Source: AWTP1-13 sp963797005 (GTDB taxonomy: Bacteria > Pseudomonadota > Alphaproteobacteria > Rhizobiales > Hyphomicrobiaceae). Taken from it: DNA of 64,000 nucleotides. The notes below the pieces were generated by a model that made no database searches, had not been told where the DNA came from, and saw only the letters and a program-made list of their open reading frames with translations. The DNA lies in contig CAWCOF010000009.1 of NCBI GenBank assembly GCA_963797005.1, positions 434,001 to 498,000 of the forward strand, written 5' to 3'. Below, one piece after another: positions 6,749 through 15,567 of this stretch (position 1 is the stretch's first letter; every line of letters begins with the position of its first letter). The position numbers were made by a program, and so were the translations under genes.

Positions 6749-8912
6749 TCACGCCGCCGCCGCCCCCTTGAGCCCGCGCTTCGCGAGCAACGCCTCCGTC
6801 GTCGGCAGGCGGCCGCGGAACGCGACATAGGCATCGGCCGGGATCGCGGCGCCCGCCGGCAGAGTAGATATTCGCGTAAAGGCGCCGCGCCATCTCCGGA
6901 TCGAACACATCGCCCGCCTCCTCGAAGGCGCGGAAGGCGTCGGCGTCCATCACCTCCGACCACATGTAGCTGTAGTAGCCGGCCGCATAGCCGCCCATGA
7001 TGTGCTGGAAGTGCGGGATGCGGTGGCGCATCACGATCTCGTCGGGCATGTCGATCTTCTTCAGCGTCTTCTTCTCGAACTTGTCGACGTCGAGGCCGTC
7101 GGGGTCCTCGAGCACGTGCAGGTCGATGTCGACGATGGCCGCGGCGAGATATTCGACGGTGGCAAAGCCCTGGTTGAAGTTGCGCGCCGCCTTCAGCCGC
7201 TGCAGCAGGGACTGCGGGATGGGCTTGCCCGTCTTGTAGTGCCGGCCGAACTTGGACAGCACCTCCGGCCGCTCCAGCCAGTGCTCGTAGAGCTGGGAGG
7301 GCAGCTCGACGAAGTCGCGCTCCACGCTGGTGCCCGAGACCGTCGGATAGGTGACGTCGGAGAGCAGGCCGTGCAGCGCATGGCCGAACTCGTGAAACAG
7401 CGTGTGCGCGTCGTCCATACTGAGCAGGGTCGGCTCGCCCGACGCACCCTTGGCGAAGTTCATGACGTTGACGACGATGGGGCGCACGTCCTTGCCGCCG
7501 AGCTTGCGCTGGCCGCGCCAGCCCGACATCCACGCGCCCGAGCGCTTGGAGGGTCGCGCGAAGTAGTCGCCGAGGAACAGGCCGACATGCCGGCCGCCTT
7601 TCGTCACCTCGAAGGCGCGCACGTCGCGCTGATAGACGGGAACATCGCTGCGTTCCGCGAACGCCAGCCCGAACAGCTTGGTGGCCACATCGAATGCCGC
7701 GGCGATGACGTTGTCGAGCTGCAGGTAGGGCTTCACCTCCGCCTCGTCGACGTCGAAGCGCGTCTTGCGCACCTTCTCGGCGTAGTAGCGCCAGTCCCAG
7801 GCCGCGAGCTTGAAGTTGCCGCCCTCCGCCAGCACCGCCTCCTGCAGGGCCGCCCGCTCCTCCAGCGCGCGCGCCCGCGCCGGCCCCCACACCTCGGCGA
7901 GCAGCTTCTTCACGTTGGCCGGCCTCTTGGCCATCGAGTATTCGAGCGTGGAGTCCGCCGGCGACTTGAAGCCCAGCAGGTGCGCGCGCTCCGCCCGCAA
8001 GCCGAGAATGTCCGCGACGATGCCGCGGTTGTCCGTCTTGCCGCCGTTGGCGCCGCGCTTGATCCAGGCCTTGAACGCCTTCTCCCTGAGATCGCGCCGG
8101 CCTGAGAACTTCAAGAACGGCTCGACGCTCGAGCGCGACAGCGTGATGGCGTGCTTGCCGGGATGCCCGCGCTCGGTCGCCGTCTGCGCGGCAGCCGCAC
8201 GCAACGAGTCCGGCAGTCCGGCGAGATCGGCTTCGCTCTCCAGCACGAGCAGGAAGTCCTGCTCGTCGGCCAGCAGGTTCTGGCTGAACCTGGTGCCCAG
8301 CGTCGCCGCCTCCTGCGCGATCGCGGCGAGCCGCTTTCGCGCCTTGGCATCGAGCGCGGCGCCCGACTTGACGAACCCGCGGTGGTAGCGCTCCAGCACG
8401 CGCACCTGCTCCTGGCTGATCCCGAGCGTCTCCTTCTCCCGCATCAGGGCATCGACGCGGCGGAACAGGGCCCGGTTCTGGTAGATCGCCATGCCGTGCT
8501 TGGCAAAGCGCGGCGCGATCTCGCGCTCGATCGCCTGGATCTGGGGCGTGCTGTCGGTGCCGGAGAGATTGTAGAAAACCGCCGCGACCTTATCGAGCGT
8601 CTCGCCGGACAGCTCCAGCGCATCGATGGTGTTGGCGAAGGTCGGCGCCGCCTTGTTGCCGGCAATCGCGGCGATCTCCTCGAGGTTCTCGGCAAACGCG
8701 CGATCGAACGCCGGCTTGAAATGCTCCGTGCGAATGCGGTTGAACGGCGCTATCCCGAACGGCGTGGTCCAGCGTTCCAGCAGCGGGTTCTTCCCCGCCG
8801 ATTTCGCCGCGCCCTTGGATTTCGCTGCCGCGCGGCTCGTCTTGCGCTCGACCTTCACCGCCTTGGGCTTGGCCTTGCCCCGGCCCGCCGCCTTGCCCTT
8901 GCTGCTCGCCAT
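6749..8912 (-). CDS. M3 family metallopeptidase (oligopeptidase A / dipeptidyl carboxypeptidase type), frameshifted near the C-terminus
   Basis: About 720 residues from ATG 8912. The start is followed by a Lys/Ala-rich leader of about 40 residues, then the M3 core. The zinc motif HEFGH is near residue 504, in the context DDAHTLFHEFGHALHG, with the downstream Glu and MGGYAAGYYSYMW region typical of thimet-type oligopeptidases. These cytoplasmic enzymes degrade short peptides. Near 6843 the frame shifts by one base. The normal ending, AYVAFRGRLPTTEALLAKRGL then Ala-rich, is intact in the next frame and stops at 6749. Without the shift the frame would end at 6714 with an unrelated tail. Confidence 0.9.
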
Positions 8913-9266
8913 GATGAGGTGTCCTGCCGCTCTCGATCGTGCGGTGCTATGCACCCCCATTCCGGCAATGTCGAGATGTCGGCGGAAGCGCAGCAGAACG
9001 CGGTCACCCATGCGGCCCGCTGCTACGTCTGCGGCATTCGCACCTTTGCGGGCCAGTGTCGTGGGTGCCCGCCGGAGTTTACCCCGGACCCGATCCGGGG
9101 CGGGCATGACGCCAGTTGGACGCGCCTCCCTCACCCCAAACGTCATCCCCGCGAAGGCGGGGATCCATGCAAGCATCCGCTTGCGCGTCCTCTCCGCATC
9201 CCTGCGTCGGGTCATCGCTCGCCGCTCGACCCGACCTACGCGCTTCGCGTTCAGCCGCGGCCGTCG
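8913..9266. repeat. Intergenic region with REP-like palindromes
   Basis: No gene is visible in these 354 bp. They contain palindromes of well-known proteobacterial repeat types: CCCCGGACCCGATCCGGGG at 9082-9100, the motif TCATCCCCGCGAAGGCGGGG near 9143-9162, and GTCGGGTC...CTCGACCCGACCTACG around 9206-9240, related to the repeat at 38448-38482. These lie downstream of glyS-oriented transcription and upstream of the M3 peptidase. Confidence 0.7.
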
Positions 9267-11587
9267 TCAGCCGGCGATCTTGGAGAAGTCGGCGACGTTG
9301 AGGGTGGCGGCGCGGATCTCGGACAGCAGCGCGAGGCGATTGGCGCGCAGCTTCTCGGCATCCGGCACGCCCGTCACGTTGACCGTCACCTTGTCGAAGA
9401 AGGCATCGACCGGCGCCCGCAGCTCGGCCAGCGCCCGCATGGCGCCGGCGAAATTCTCCACGTTGATGGCCGCCACCGTGTCCTGCTTCACGCTCTCGAT
9501 GGCCGCGGCCAGCGCCAGCTCCTCGTTCTCGGTGAGCAGCTTCAGGTCGTAGGTGCCGGCGTAGCTCTTCTTGTCCTTCTTCTCCTCGTCGCGGAGGATG
9601 TTGGCGGCGCGCTTGACGCCCGCGAGCAGCACCGCGCCGTCGTCGGTCTTCAGGAACGCGTCCAGCGCCTCGACCCGCTTGACGATCAGCGCCAGGTCGT
9701 CCTGTCCGCCCAGCGAGAACACCGCATCGATCAGGTCGTGCCGCGCGCCCTTCTCGCGCAGGTGAACTTTCAGCCGGTCGGCGAAGAAGGCGAGAAGATC
9801 GAAGGTCAGCTTCCTCACGTTCGCTCGATGCGTCCGGACGTCTTCGTCCTTGATCGGAACTCCAAAATCATCCTCCGTTGCCAAATACTGCAATTGTGCA
9901 ATTTCTTCTGCACTAACACCTGCATTCTCAAGGTTCTCAATGGCAGCGAGCTTTCTACCTACGGCTATGAGGCTGACTTGTGCGAGCATCCACGAGAAAC
10001 ACCGTGCCGCCCGCTCAGCCCAGCGGCAGCCGCAGATCATTCTCCAGCACGATGCGGATCACGCCGAGCGCCGCGCGCCGCAGCTGATAGGGATCGCCCG
10101 ACCCCGTCGGCTTCTCGCCGATGGCCCAGAAGCCCACCAGCGTGTCGAGCTTGTCGGCCAGCGCCACGGCCACCGCCGTCGCGTCGCCCTCCTCGACCTT
10201 GGGCACCGTGTCGTGCGGGCCCTTGGGCTTGTAGTGCAGCTCGATGGCGCGCGCGATCTCCGGCTTGATGCCGCCGGCCTCGGCATAGTAGCGGCCCATC
10301 AGCCCCTGCAGCTCGGGGAACTCGCCCACCATGCCCGACACCAGGTCGGCCTTGGCGAGCTGCGCCGCGCGCCGCGCGTCCTCCGGCACCGCGTCCACCG
10401 CGCCCGCGATCTGGAAGGCGAGCTCGGCCACCCGCTCCACGCGCTCCTTCTGGCTCGCCCAGCTTGTCGTGGAAGGTGATGCCGCCCAAGGCGATCGCCA
10501 TCTCGTCGAGCGGGCGCTTCAGGTCCTGCTGCCAGAAGAAGCGGGCATCCGACAGCCGCGCCGCGATCACCTTCTCGTTGCCGGCGACGATCGCCGCCCC
10601 GCCGTCCTTGGCGATCAGGTTCGACACCAGCAGGAACCGGTTCGCCAGCTTGCCCGTGCGCGGCGCTTTCAGCGAGAAGCACTTCTGGTGCTGCTTCATG
10701 GAGGTGATCAGGCACTCGGCCGGCACCTCCAGGAAGGCCTCGTCGAAGCTGCCCATCAGCACCAGCGGCCACTCGGTGAGCCCGGCGTTCTCGGCCAGCA
10801 GCGCCTCGTCCTCCACCAGGGCGAGCTTGTGCTCCTTGGCCAGTGCCCGCGCCTGCTCGCCGATGATCGCCGCCCGCTCTGCCGCGTCCAGGATGACTTT
10901 GTGCGTTTCAGCTGCTTGACGTAGTCGGAGAACGTCTTCACCTCGAATTCGTCATTGCCGTGAAAACGATGTCCGCGCGTGACGTTGCCCACCGGGGTGC
11001 GGCACGGAGTTCCGGGGTCTTGCGTCGCGCGCTCTCGGTATCAGCACAGTCCTCCGACCGCGAATCAGGTTTCGTTCCAGAGGCCGCCCGTCGAGGCAGG
11101 CAGAACGACGTGTGCAGCGGTCGAACCCAAGACAGGCTCCCCTCGCCCCAGCGCATGGATTTGGGCCACGGGAACCGTTCGAATACCTGCAGCAGAAGGA
11201 CCTCGGCAATGATGGACTCGGCCGTTCTTCCAACCCGTCTGTGATCTTGGCGACGTAGAAGTCGCCCTTCTTCTCGTCCTTGACGATCTCGGCTTCCTTG
11301 ATCGACTTCAGCCCCGCCGACTTGAGGAACCCGGCAATCGCCTGCTCCGACGCGTTGACGCGCGGCCCCTTCCTCTCCTCGGAGAAGTCCGGCGACTTCG
11401 CCGACACGCCCTCGACCACCAGCGCCAGCCGCCGCGGCGTCGCGAACGCCTTCGCCTCGCCCGCGGCGAGCCCGTGCGCCTTCAGCCCCTCCGTGACCAG
11501 CCGGCGCAAATCCTCCGCCGCGCGCGCCTGCATGCGCGCCGGAATCTCCTCGGAAAACACCTCCAGCAACAGCTCAGCCATGGTCAT
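9267..11587 (-). CDS. glyS: Glycyl-tRNA synthetase beta subunit, interrupted by several indels
   Basis: Together with GlyQ this forms the tetrameric bacterial glycyl-tRNA synthetase. The N-terminus AELLLEVFSEEIPARMQ starts at 11587. Following pieces in other frames are SMRWGEGSLSWVRPLH (near 11140), GNVTRGHRFHG (near 10970), ECLITSMKQHQKCF (near 10700), ALADKLDTLVGFWAIGEKPTGSGDPYQLRRAALG (near 10100) and LLAFFADRLKV to the stop at 9267. They are collinear and cover the whole protein, so I count about five frame changes (around 11230, 11070, 10910, 10450 and 10025). Since the enzyme is essential, sequencing indels are far likelier than decay. The region 9830-10010 is unusually A/T-rich. The gene follows glyQ. 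Confidence 0.9.
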
Positions 11588-11618
11588 GCTCCACCGCTCC
11601 GCGAACGCGTCGCGGATT

Positions 11619-11721
11619 CCCCTCCCCTTGACGGGGAGGGGTTAGGGGTGGGGTGAACTCACAGACGCTCGGTCCCGGAGAATACCCCCACCCCCGACCC
11701 CTCCCCGCAAGGGGGAGGGGA
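11619..11721. repeat. Intergenic palindromic repeat, family A, copy 2
   Basis: Same layout as the copy at 3746: CCCCTCCCC, GGGGAGGGGTTAGGGG, GGGGTGAACTC, a short variable middle, then CCCCCACCCCCGACCCCTCC and GGGGGAGGGG. It sits between glyQ and glyS. Confidence 0.85.
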
Positions 11722-11743
11722 GCCCTGCGGCGCCGTTGGTGCA

Positions 11744-12723
11744 TCACGCCCCGCCTCCGTCGGTCGCCAGCCACGCCCCGCAGCAGGCCTTGGCCAGGTC
11801 GCGCACGCGCAGGATGTAGCTCTGCCGCTCGGTCACCGAGATCACCCCGCGCGCGTCCAACAGATTGAACAGGTGGGAGGCCTTGATGCACTGGTCGTAG
11901 GCCGGCAAGGCGAGCTTATGCCGCTGGTCGTTGTCGCTCGCCTTGGGCGGCACCCGCCTCCAGCAGCGCCTTGCACTCGGCCTCCGCGTCGCGGAAGTGG
12001 CGCTGCAGCATCTCGGTATCGGCGTGCTCGAAATTGTAGCGCGAGTATTCCTGCTCGGCCTGCAGGAACACGTCGCCGTAGGTCAGCCGGCGCGCGTCGG
12101 TGCGGCCGTTGAAGGAGAGGTCGAACACACGGTCGACGCCCTGCACGTACATGGCGAGCCGCTCCAGCCCGTAGGTGATCTCGCCCGAGACCGGATTGCA
12201 GTCGTAGCCGCCGACCTGCTGGAAGTAGGTGAACTGCGTCACCTCCATGCCGTCGCACCACACCTCCCAGCCGAGCCCCCAGGCGCCCAAGCGTCGGGCT
12301 CTCCCAGTCGTCCTCGACGAAGCGGATGTCGTGCACGCTGCTGTCGATGCCGATGGCACGCAAGCTCTCCAGGTAGAGGTCCTGGAAGTCCGCCGGCGAG
12401 GGCTTCATGATCACCTGGAACTGGTAGTAGTGCTGCAGCCGGTTGGGGTTCTCGCCGTAGCGCCCGTCCTTGGGCCGGCGCGAGGGCTGCACGTAGGCCG
12501 CGTTCCAGGGCTTGGGGCCGAGCGCGTGCAAGGTGGTGGCGGGGTGGAACGTGCCCGCGCCCACCTCCATGTCGTAGGGCTGCAGGATCACGCAGCCCTG
12601 CTCGCCCCAGAACTGCTGCAACGCGAGGATCAGGTCCTGGAAGGACTCGCGCGGGCGCAGACCTGAGCCCGAGGCGGGCTTCGGCGATCTGGCCGTGGCA
12701 GGCTTGGCCGCTTTCTTCTGCAT
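11744..12723 (-). CDS. glyQ: Glycyl-tRNA synthetase alpha subunit, two frameshifts
   Basis: The alpha subunit carries the class II catalytic core. Residues after the start include FQDLILALQQFWGEQGC, LQPYDMEVGAGTFHPAT and YVQPSRRPKDGRYGENPNRLQHYYQ, nearly invariant in GlyQ. The frame shifts near 12290, continuing as LGWEVWCDGMEVTQFTYFQQVGG, and again near 11950, continuing as KLALPAYDQCIKASHLFNLLDARGVISVTER to the stop at 11744. About 326 residues in total; an N-terminal extension of some 25 residues (Lys/Ala/Pro-rich) precedes the core. Because glyQ is essential, I treat the shifts as sequence errors. It is upstream of glyS, as usual. Confidence 0.92.
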
Positions 12724-12822
12724 GGGTGCGCGCGAGGTCTTATGGAGGTGCGGCGCGCACTATACGCATCGGGCGGCAGGCGTCACGCGGATTTGCGCTT
12801 TGCGCAAACTTGCGCAGCTCGC

Positions 12823-12849
12823 CTCCTACACATATCATATGTGTAGGAG
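12823..12849. promoter_or_regulatory. Perfect 27-bp operator palindrome overlapping the vapB ribosome-binding site
   Basis: Thirteen-base arms CTCCTACACATAT and ATATGTGTAGGAG are perfect reverse complements around a single central C (12836). The right arm ends in AGGAG, which with the following A is the Shine-Dalgarno sequence of the antitoxin gene starting at 12857. A second, shorter inverted repeat (TTTGCGC-3 nt-GCGCAAA, 12792-12808) lies just upstream. This matches the autoregulatory operators of VapBC modules, bound by the antitoxin's DNA-binding domain. Confidence 0.8.
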
Positions 12850-12856
12850 ACACGAC

Positions 12857-13145
12857 ATGAACAAGATGGTCAGGCAACAGCTGTTCATTACCGCCGAGCA
12901 GAAGCGGCGCATCAAGGCGCGCGCCGCGGCTACGGGCAAATCGGAAGGTGAGGTCATTCGGCGCGGCATAGACCGCGAGCTCGACGACAAGGCGGTCGAA
13001 GCCGAAGGCGACTGGAAGGATGCCTGGCGCCAGGCCGCCGGCATGTGGAAGGACCGCGACGACATCGATGGGGTTATATGCCGGCGACCGCAAGCGAGCG
13101 GCAAGCGCAGGGAAAGAACCCAGCAAGGCCGATGCGCGGCAGTGA
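12857..13145 (+). CDS. VapB-like antitoxin, one-base frameshift
   Basis: Starts at ATG 12857 after AGGAGA. The N-terminal segment QQLFITAEQKRRIKARAAATGKSEGEVIRRGID is a ribbon-helix-helix (CopG/Arc-like) DNA-binding domain, as in many VapB antitoxins. The acidic C-terminal tail should bind the toxin. At GGGG 13069-13072 the frame slips; with one G removed it continues LYAGDRKRAASAG and stops at TGA 13143-13145, two bases before the toxin start. Without the correction the frame runs into the toxin gene. The homopolymer suggests a base-calling error. Confidence 0.75.
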
Positions 13146-13147
13146 CG

Positions 13148-13533
13148 ATGGCCCTGCTGTTCGACACCAACGTGCTCGATCGATTTTCTCCGCGACCGGC
13201 CGGCAGCGCGTCAGTTTCTGGAAGCGTTCGACGAGCGAGCCATGCATGTCCGCCGGCGTCTGCGCTTGGAACTCTACGCTGGGCTCGCAGAACAGGCGCG
13301 AAGAGCAGCAGGCATCGAACGACTGTTCGGCGCAGGCCGAAGTTGCTGCCCGATCACTCGCGGATATTGCGCAAACGAGCCGGGGTCTGGTCTCGTACGG
13401 CTTACCGCCCAGCCACGGCCTCGACGATATCGACGCCCTGATCGCCGCGACCGCCGAGCATCACGGGCTCCGCCTCGCGACGCTCAACGTCAAGCACTTC
13501 CCGATGTTTCCCAAGCTCAGGCGCGCGTACTGA
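13148..13533 (+). CDS. VapC-like PIN-domain toxin, two frameshifts
   Basis: Reads MALLFDTNVL, then after one indel near 13180 IDFLRDRPAARQFLEAFDERAMHVRRRLRLELYAG, and after a second near 13340 AARSLADIAQTSRGLVSYGL and DDIDALIAATAEHHGLRLATLNVKHFPMF. The N-terminal Asp of DTN, the Glu of RLELY, and the Asp cluster DDIDALIAATA correspond to the acidic metal-binding residues of PIN endoribonucleases. About 128 residues, the usual VapC size. It immediately follows the antitoxin, in the standard antitoxin-first order. Whether the toxin is intact in the organism depends on whether the indels are real. Confidence 0.8.
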
Positions 13534-13560
13534 CGCGCGAGGGCCGGACGGAGCCTTGCG

Positions 13561-13770
13561 CTATCCCCGCTTCGCCGGCCGGTAGACGCCGCTGTTGGCG
13601 TCGTACTCCAGCGGCCCCATGTCCTTCTCGAGGGACCCGCCTGCCGCAGTGCGGCGCACCTCGTCCTGCGCACGCCGCATCTCGGCCAGGCTATCCTTCG
13701 TGCGCACGACCCATCGGTAGCCGGCATAAAGACCGGCTCCGAGCAGCGCCAAAGCAACGAGCTGGGGCAT
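13561..13770 (-). CDS. Small single-pass membrane protein of unknown function
   Basis: A 69-residue protein from ATG 13770. Residues 3-19 (QLVALALLGAGLYAGYR) form one hydrophobic segment, followed by a charged helix and the tail MGPLEYDANSGVYRPAKRG. I recognise this tail as conserved among small Hyphomicrobiales proteins, without a known function. GGGAGG in GCGGGAGGCAAAAAC is the ribosome-binding site, but it lies in a perfect 16-bp stem (see 13775-13851). An alternative ATG at 13851 in the same frame would translate the hairpin and is judged unlikely. Confidence 0.7.
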   Translation of the reverse strand: MPQLVALALLGAGLYAGYRWVVRTKDSLAEMRRAQDEVRRTAAGGSLEKDMGPLEYDANSGVYRPAKRG

Positions 13771-13774
13771 GTTT

Positions 13775-13851
13775 TTGCCTCCCGCGTTGAGACGCCGCGG
13801 AACCGGCGTCTCGAAGGCCAAGACCGCATTTTCGGTCAACGCGGGAGGCAA
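13775..13851 (-). promoter_or_regulatory. Nested hairpin (three-way junction) leader sequestering a ribosome-binding site
   Basis: Outer arms 13775-13790 and 13836-13851 are perfect 16-bp reverse complements (core CCTCCCGCGTTGA / TCAACGCGGGAGG). Inside are two further hairpins: GAGACGCC 13789-13796 with GGCGTCTC 13805-13812, and GACCG 13822-13826 with CGGTC 13833-13837. On the minus-strand transcript the 3' arm contains GGGAGG, the ribosome-binding site of the small membrane protein starting 5 bp later. The fold would block initiation unless opened. It may be a riboregulator/thermosensor, or a palindromic mobile element that landed there. Confidence 0.6.
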
Positions 13852-13903
13852 TGCAAATCCGTCTTCATCACGCGTGGTTTACCGCAGTTTGCCAAGCCCG
13901 GTG

Positions 13904-14191
13904 TCACGCCCCTTCGACCACCACGATGTCGAGCGTACCCGCGCCCTCACGCAGCTTCTTGGCTTCGGCATACTCCGGCGAGCGGGCGTAGGCCATGGCG
14001 GCGTCATAGTTGGCGAACTCGATGACGATGTTGCGCTTAAGTCCCTGCCCTTCCAGCGTCTCGCAGCGTCCGCCGCGCACGATGGGGTTGCCGCCGTACG
14101 TCTTCATGGCCTCGCCGGCCTTGGCCGCGTACTTGGCCCAGGCGTCCGGGTTGGTCACGTTGGCGCGGGCGACGATGTATCCTTTGGGCAT
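13904..14191 (-). CDS. DUF1330 domain protein
   Basis: A 95-residue protein that begins MPKGYIVARANVTNPDAW, continues YAAKAGEAMKTYGGNPIVRGG and ends with the IEFANYDAAMAYARSPEY segment: the full DUF1330 pattern, a ferredoxin-like alpha/beta barrel of the dimeric family. Its biochemical role is unknown. It lies directly downstream of pyrF on the same strand (50 bp), an arrangement I remember from related genomes. Confidence 0.9.
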   Translation of the reverse strand: MPKGYIVARANVTNPDAWAKYAAKAGEAMKTYGGNPIVRGGRCETLEGQGLKRNIVIEFANYDAAMAYARSPEYAEAKKLREGAGTLDIVVVEGA

Positions 14192-14240
14192 GGCTTCTCT
14201 CCTGTTTGACTACAACTGCATCAGCTGGATTTCCGAGCGA

Positions 14241-14951
14241 TCACCTCGCCGAGGCCTCCTCGATCGCCCGCACGAAGGCCTCCGCGGCCGCCGGTGGATC
14301 GGCAGCCGACGTGATCGGGCGGCCGACCACGACATAGTCGGCGCCGGCCGCGATTGCCATCTGGGGCGTGGCGACACGTGCCTGGTCGCCGGCCGCCCCG
14401 CCGGACAGGCGGATGCCGGGGGTGACGATGGCGAAATCGGCGCCGAGAGCCGCGCGAAGACGCGCCACCTCTAGGCCGGATGCCACGATGCCCTCGCAGC
14501 CGGCTTCCCGCGCCAGACGCGCCCGGCGGAGCGCCAGATCCGCAAGCGACGTCGCATAGCCCTGCTCATCGAGGTCGCGTTGATCGAGGTTCGTCAGCAC
14601 GGTGACGCCGAGGATCTTCAAGCCGGTCCCGGCCTTGCCCGCGGCGGCGGCGCGGAGCGTCTTGGTGTCCTGCGCATGCACGGTGAGGAAGGTCGCGCCG
14701 GTTTCCGCGGCGTTGCGCGTCGCCCGCTCGACGGTGTTCTCGATGTCGAGCAGCTTCATGTCGAGAAACACCTGGGTGCCCCGGCGCGTCAGCTCGCGCG
14801 CCAGATCGAGGCCGCCGGCCATCGCCAGCTCCAATCCGATCTTGTAGAAGCCCACCGCTTTCCCGAGGCGCTCGACCAGAGCCCGCGCGGCCCCGACCGA
14901 CGCCACGTCGAGGGCAACGATCAGCCGGTCGCGTGCGGGAATGCTGGCCAA
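14241..14951 (-). CDS. pyrF: Orotidine 5'-phosphate decarboxylase
   Basis: Decarboxylates OMP to UMP, the last step of pyrimidine synthesis. DRLIVALDV opens the TIM barrel. The catalytic segment LDMKLLDIENTV (Asp63, Lys65, Asp68) fits the family's DxKxxD, although the usual His between Lys and Asp is Leu here. The phosphate-binding end is VTPGIRL and VVGRPIT. I chose TTG 14951, which has AGGAGG 8 bp upstream and gives a normal 236 residues. A longer frame to 15050 would add 33 residues with no family similarity. It lies downstream of dnaJ and a small exported-protein gene. Confidence 0.9.
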   Translation of the reverse strand: MASIPARDRLIVALDVASVGAARALVERLGKAVGFYKIGLELAMAGGLDLARELTRRGTQVFLDMKLLDIENTVERATRNAAETGATFLTVHAQDTKTLRAAAAGKAGTGLKILGVTVLTNLDQRDLDEQGYATSLADLALRRARLAREAGCEGIVASGLEVARLRAALGADFAIVTPGIRLSGGAAGDQARVATPQMAIAAGADYVVVGRPITSAADPPAAAEAFVRAIEEASAR

Positions 14952-15067
14952 ACCCCTTGCCTCCTCGGGCCCATCACTCCTGGCAGGGTTCAGCGCGATC
15001 GGCCGAGCGTCAAGCGCAATCTGGAACGCAGGTGGAGCCGGCTCGCCCAAGCTCAGTTCGGCCCCGC

Positions 15068-15418
15068 TCAGTCTGGCTTGTCTCCCTGCCGGAGGTTATC
15101 CACCAGGTCCTGAACGTGCTCGCGCCAATGCGCCATATACGCGGTGAAGCGCTTTTCGGTGGCCTCGTCGCCGCCGCCGGCCTTGGTCTTGCAGGCGGCC
15201 AGCACGTCGACCGTCCACTTGGCGACAGCCCTGTCGTCGACATGCCAATCGGCTGGATCGTCGTTGGTGAGCACGTTGACCTGGACTTGGAGCCACGTGT
15301 CGAGCTCGGCGGCAAGGCAGCCCTGGAACGGGTTGGTGCGCTCCCACGCAATCTCCGCCGCGCGCGCCGCCGGCGCCTGCACCGACAGGCCCGGCAGCAT
15401 TGCCCACGCAAACAGCAT
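15068..15418 (-). CDS. Small exported protein of unknown function
   Basis: 116 residues from ATG 15418, beginning with a signal peptide (MLFAWAMLPGLSVQAPAARA, cleavage probably after ARA or AAE). The mature part contains NPFQGCLAAELDTWLQVQVN and VLAACKTKAGGGDEATEKRF with two Cys that could form a disulfide. The family is not recognised. An upstream start could lengthen the signal region by up to about 40 residues. It lies between dnaJ and pyrF on the same strand. Confidence 0.65.
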   Translation of the reverse strand: MLFAWAMLPGLSVQAPAARAAEIAWERTNPFQGCLAAELDTWLQVQVNVLTNDDPADWHVDDRAVAKWTVDVLAACKTKAGGGDEATEKRFTAYMAHWREHVQDLVDNLRQGDKPD

Positions 15419-15567
15419 GCCTGCCCAACGCGGGGTTACTCCGCCAAGCACAACGATTGTCCTCGCGATCGCACCACACAGCCCGAAGGCTATGCGCGCC
15501 ACCTTACGGCCCCGAGCCGCGGCCTGACCATGCGGCGCAATCGAGACTGGCGTGCCCTTGGAGCGCC

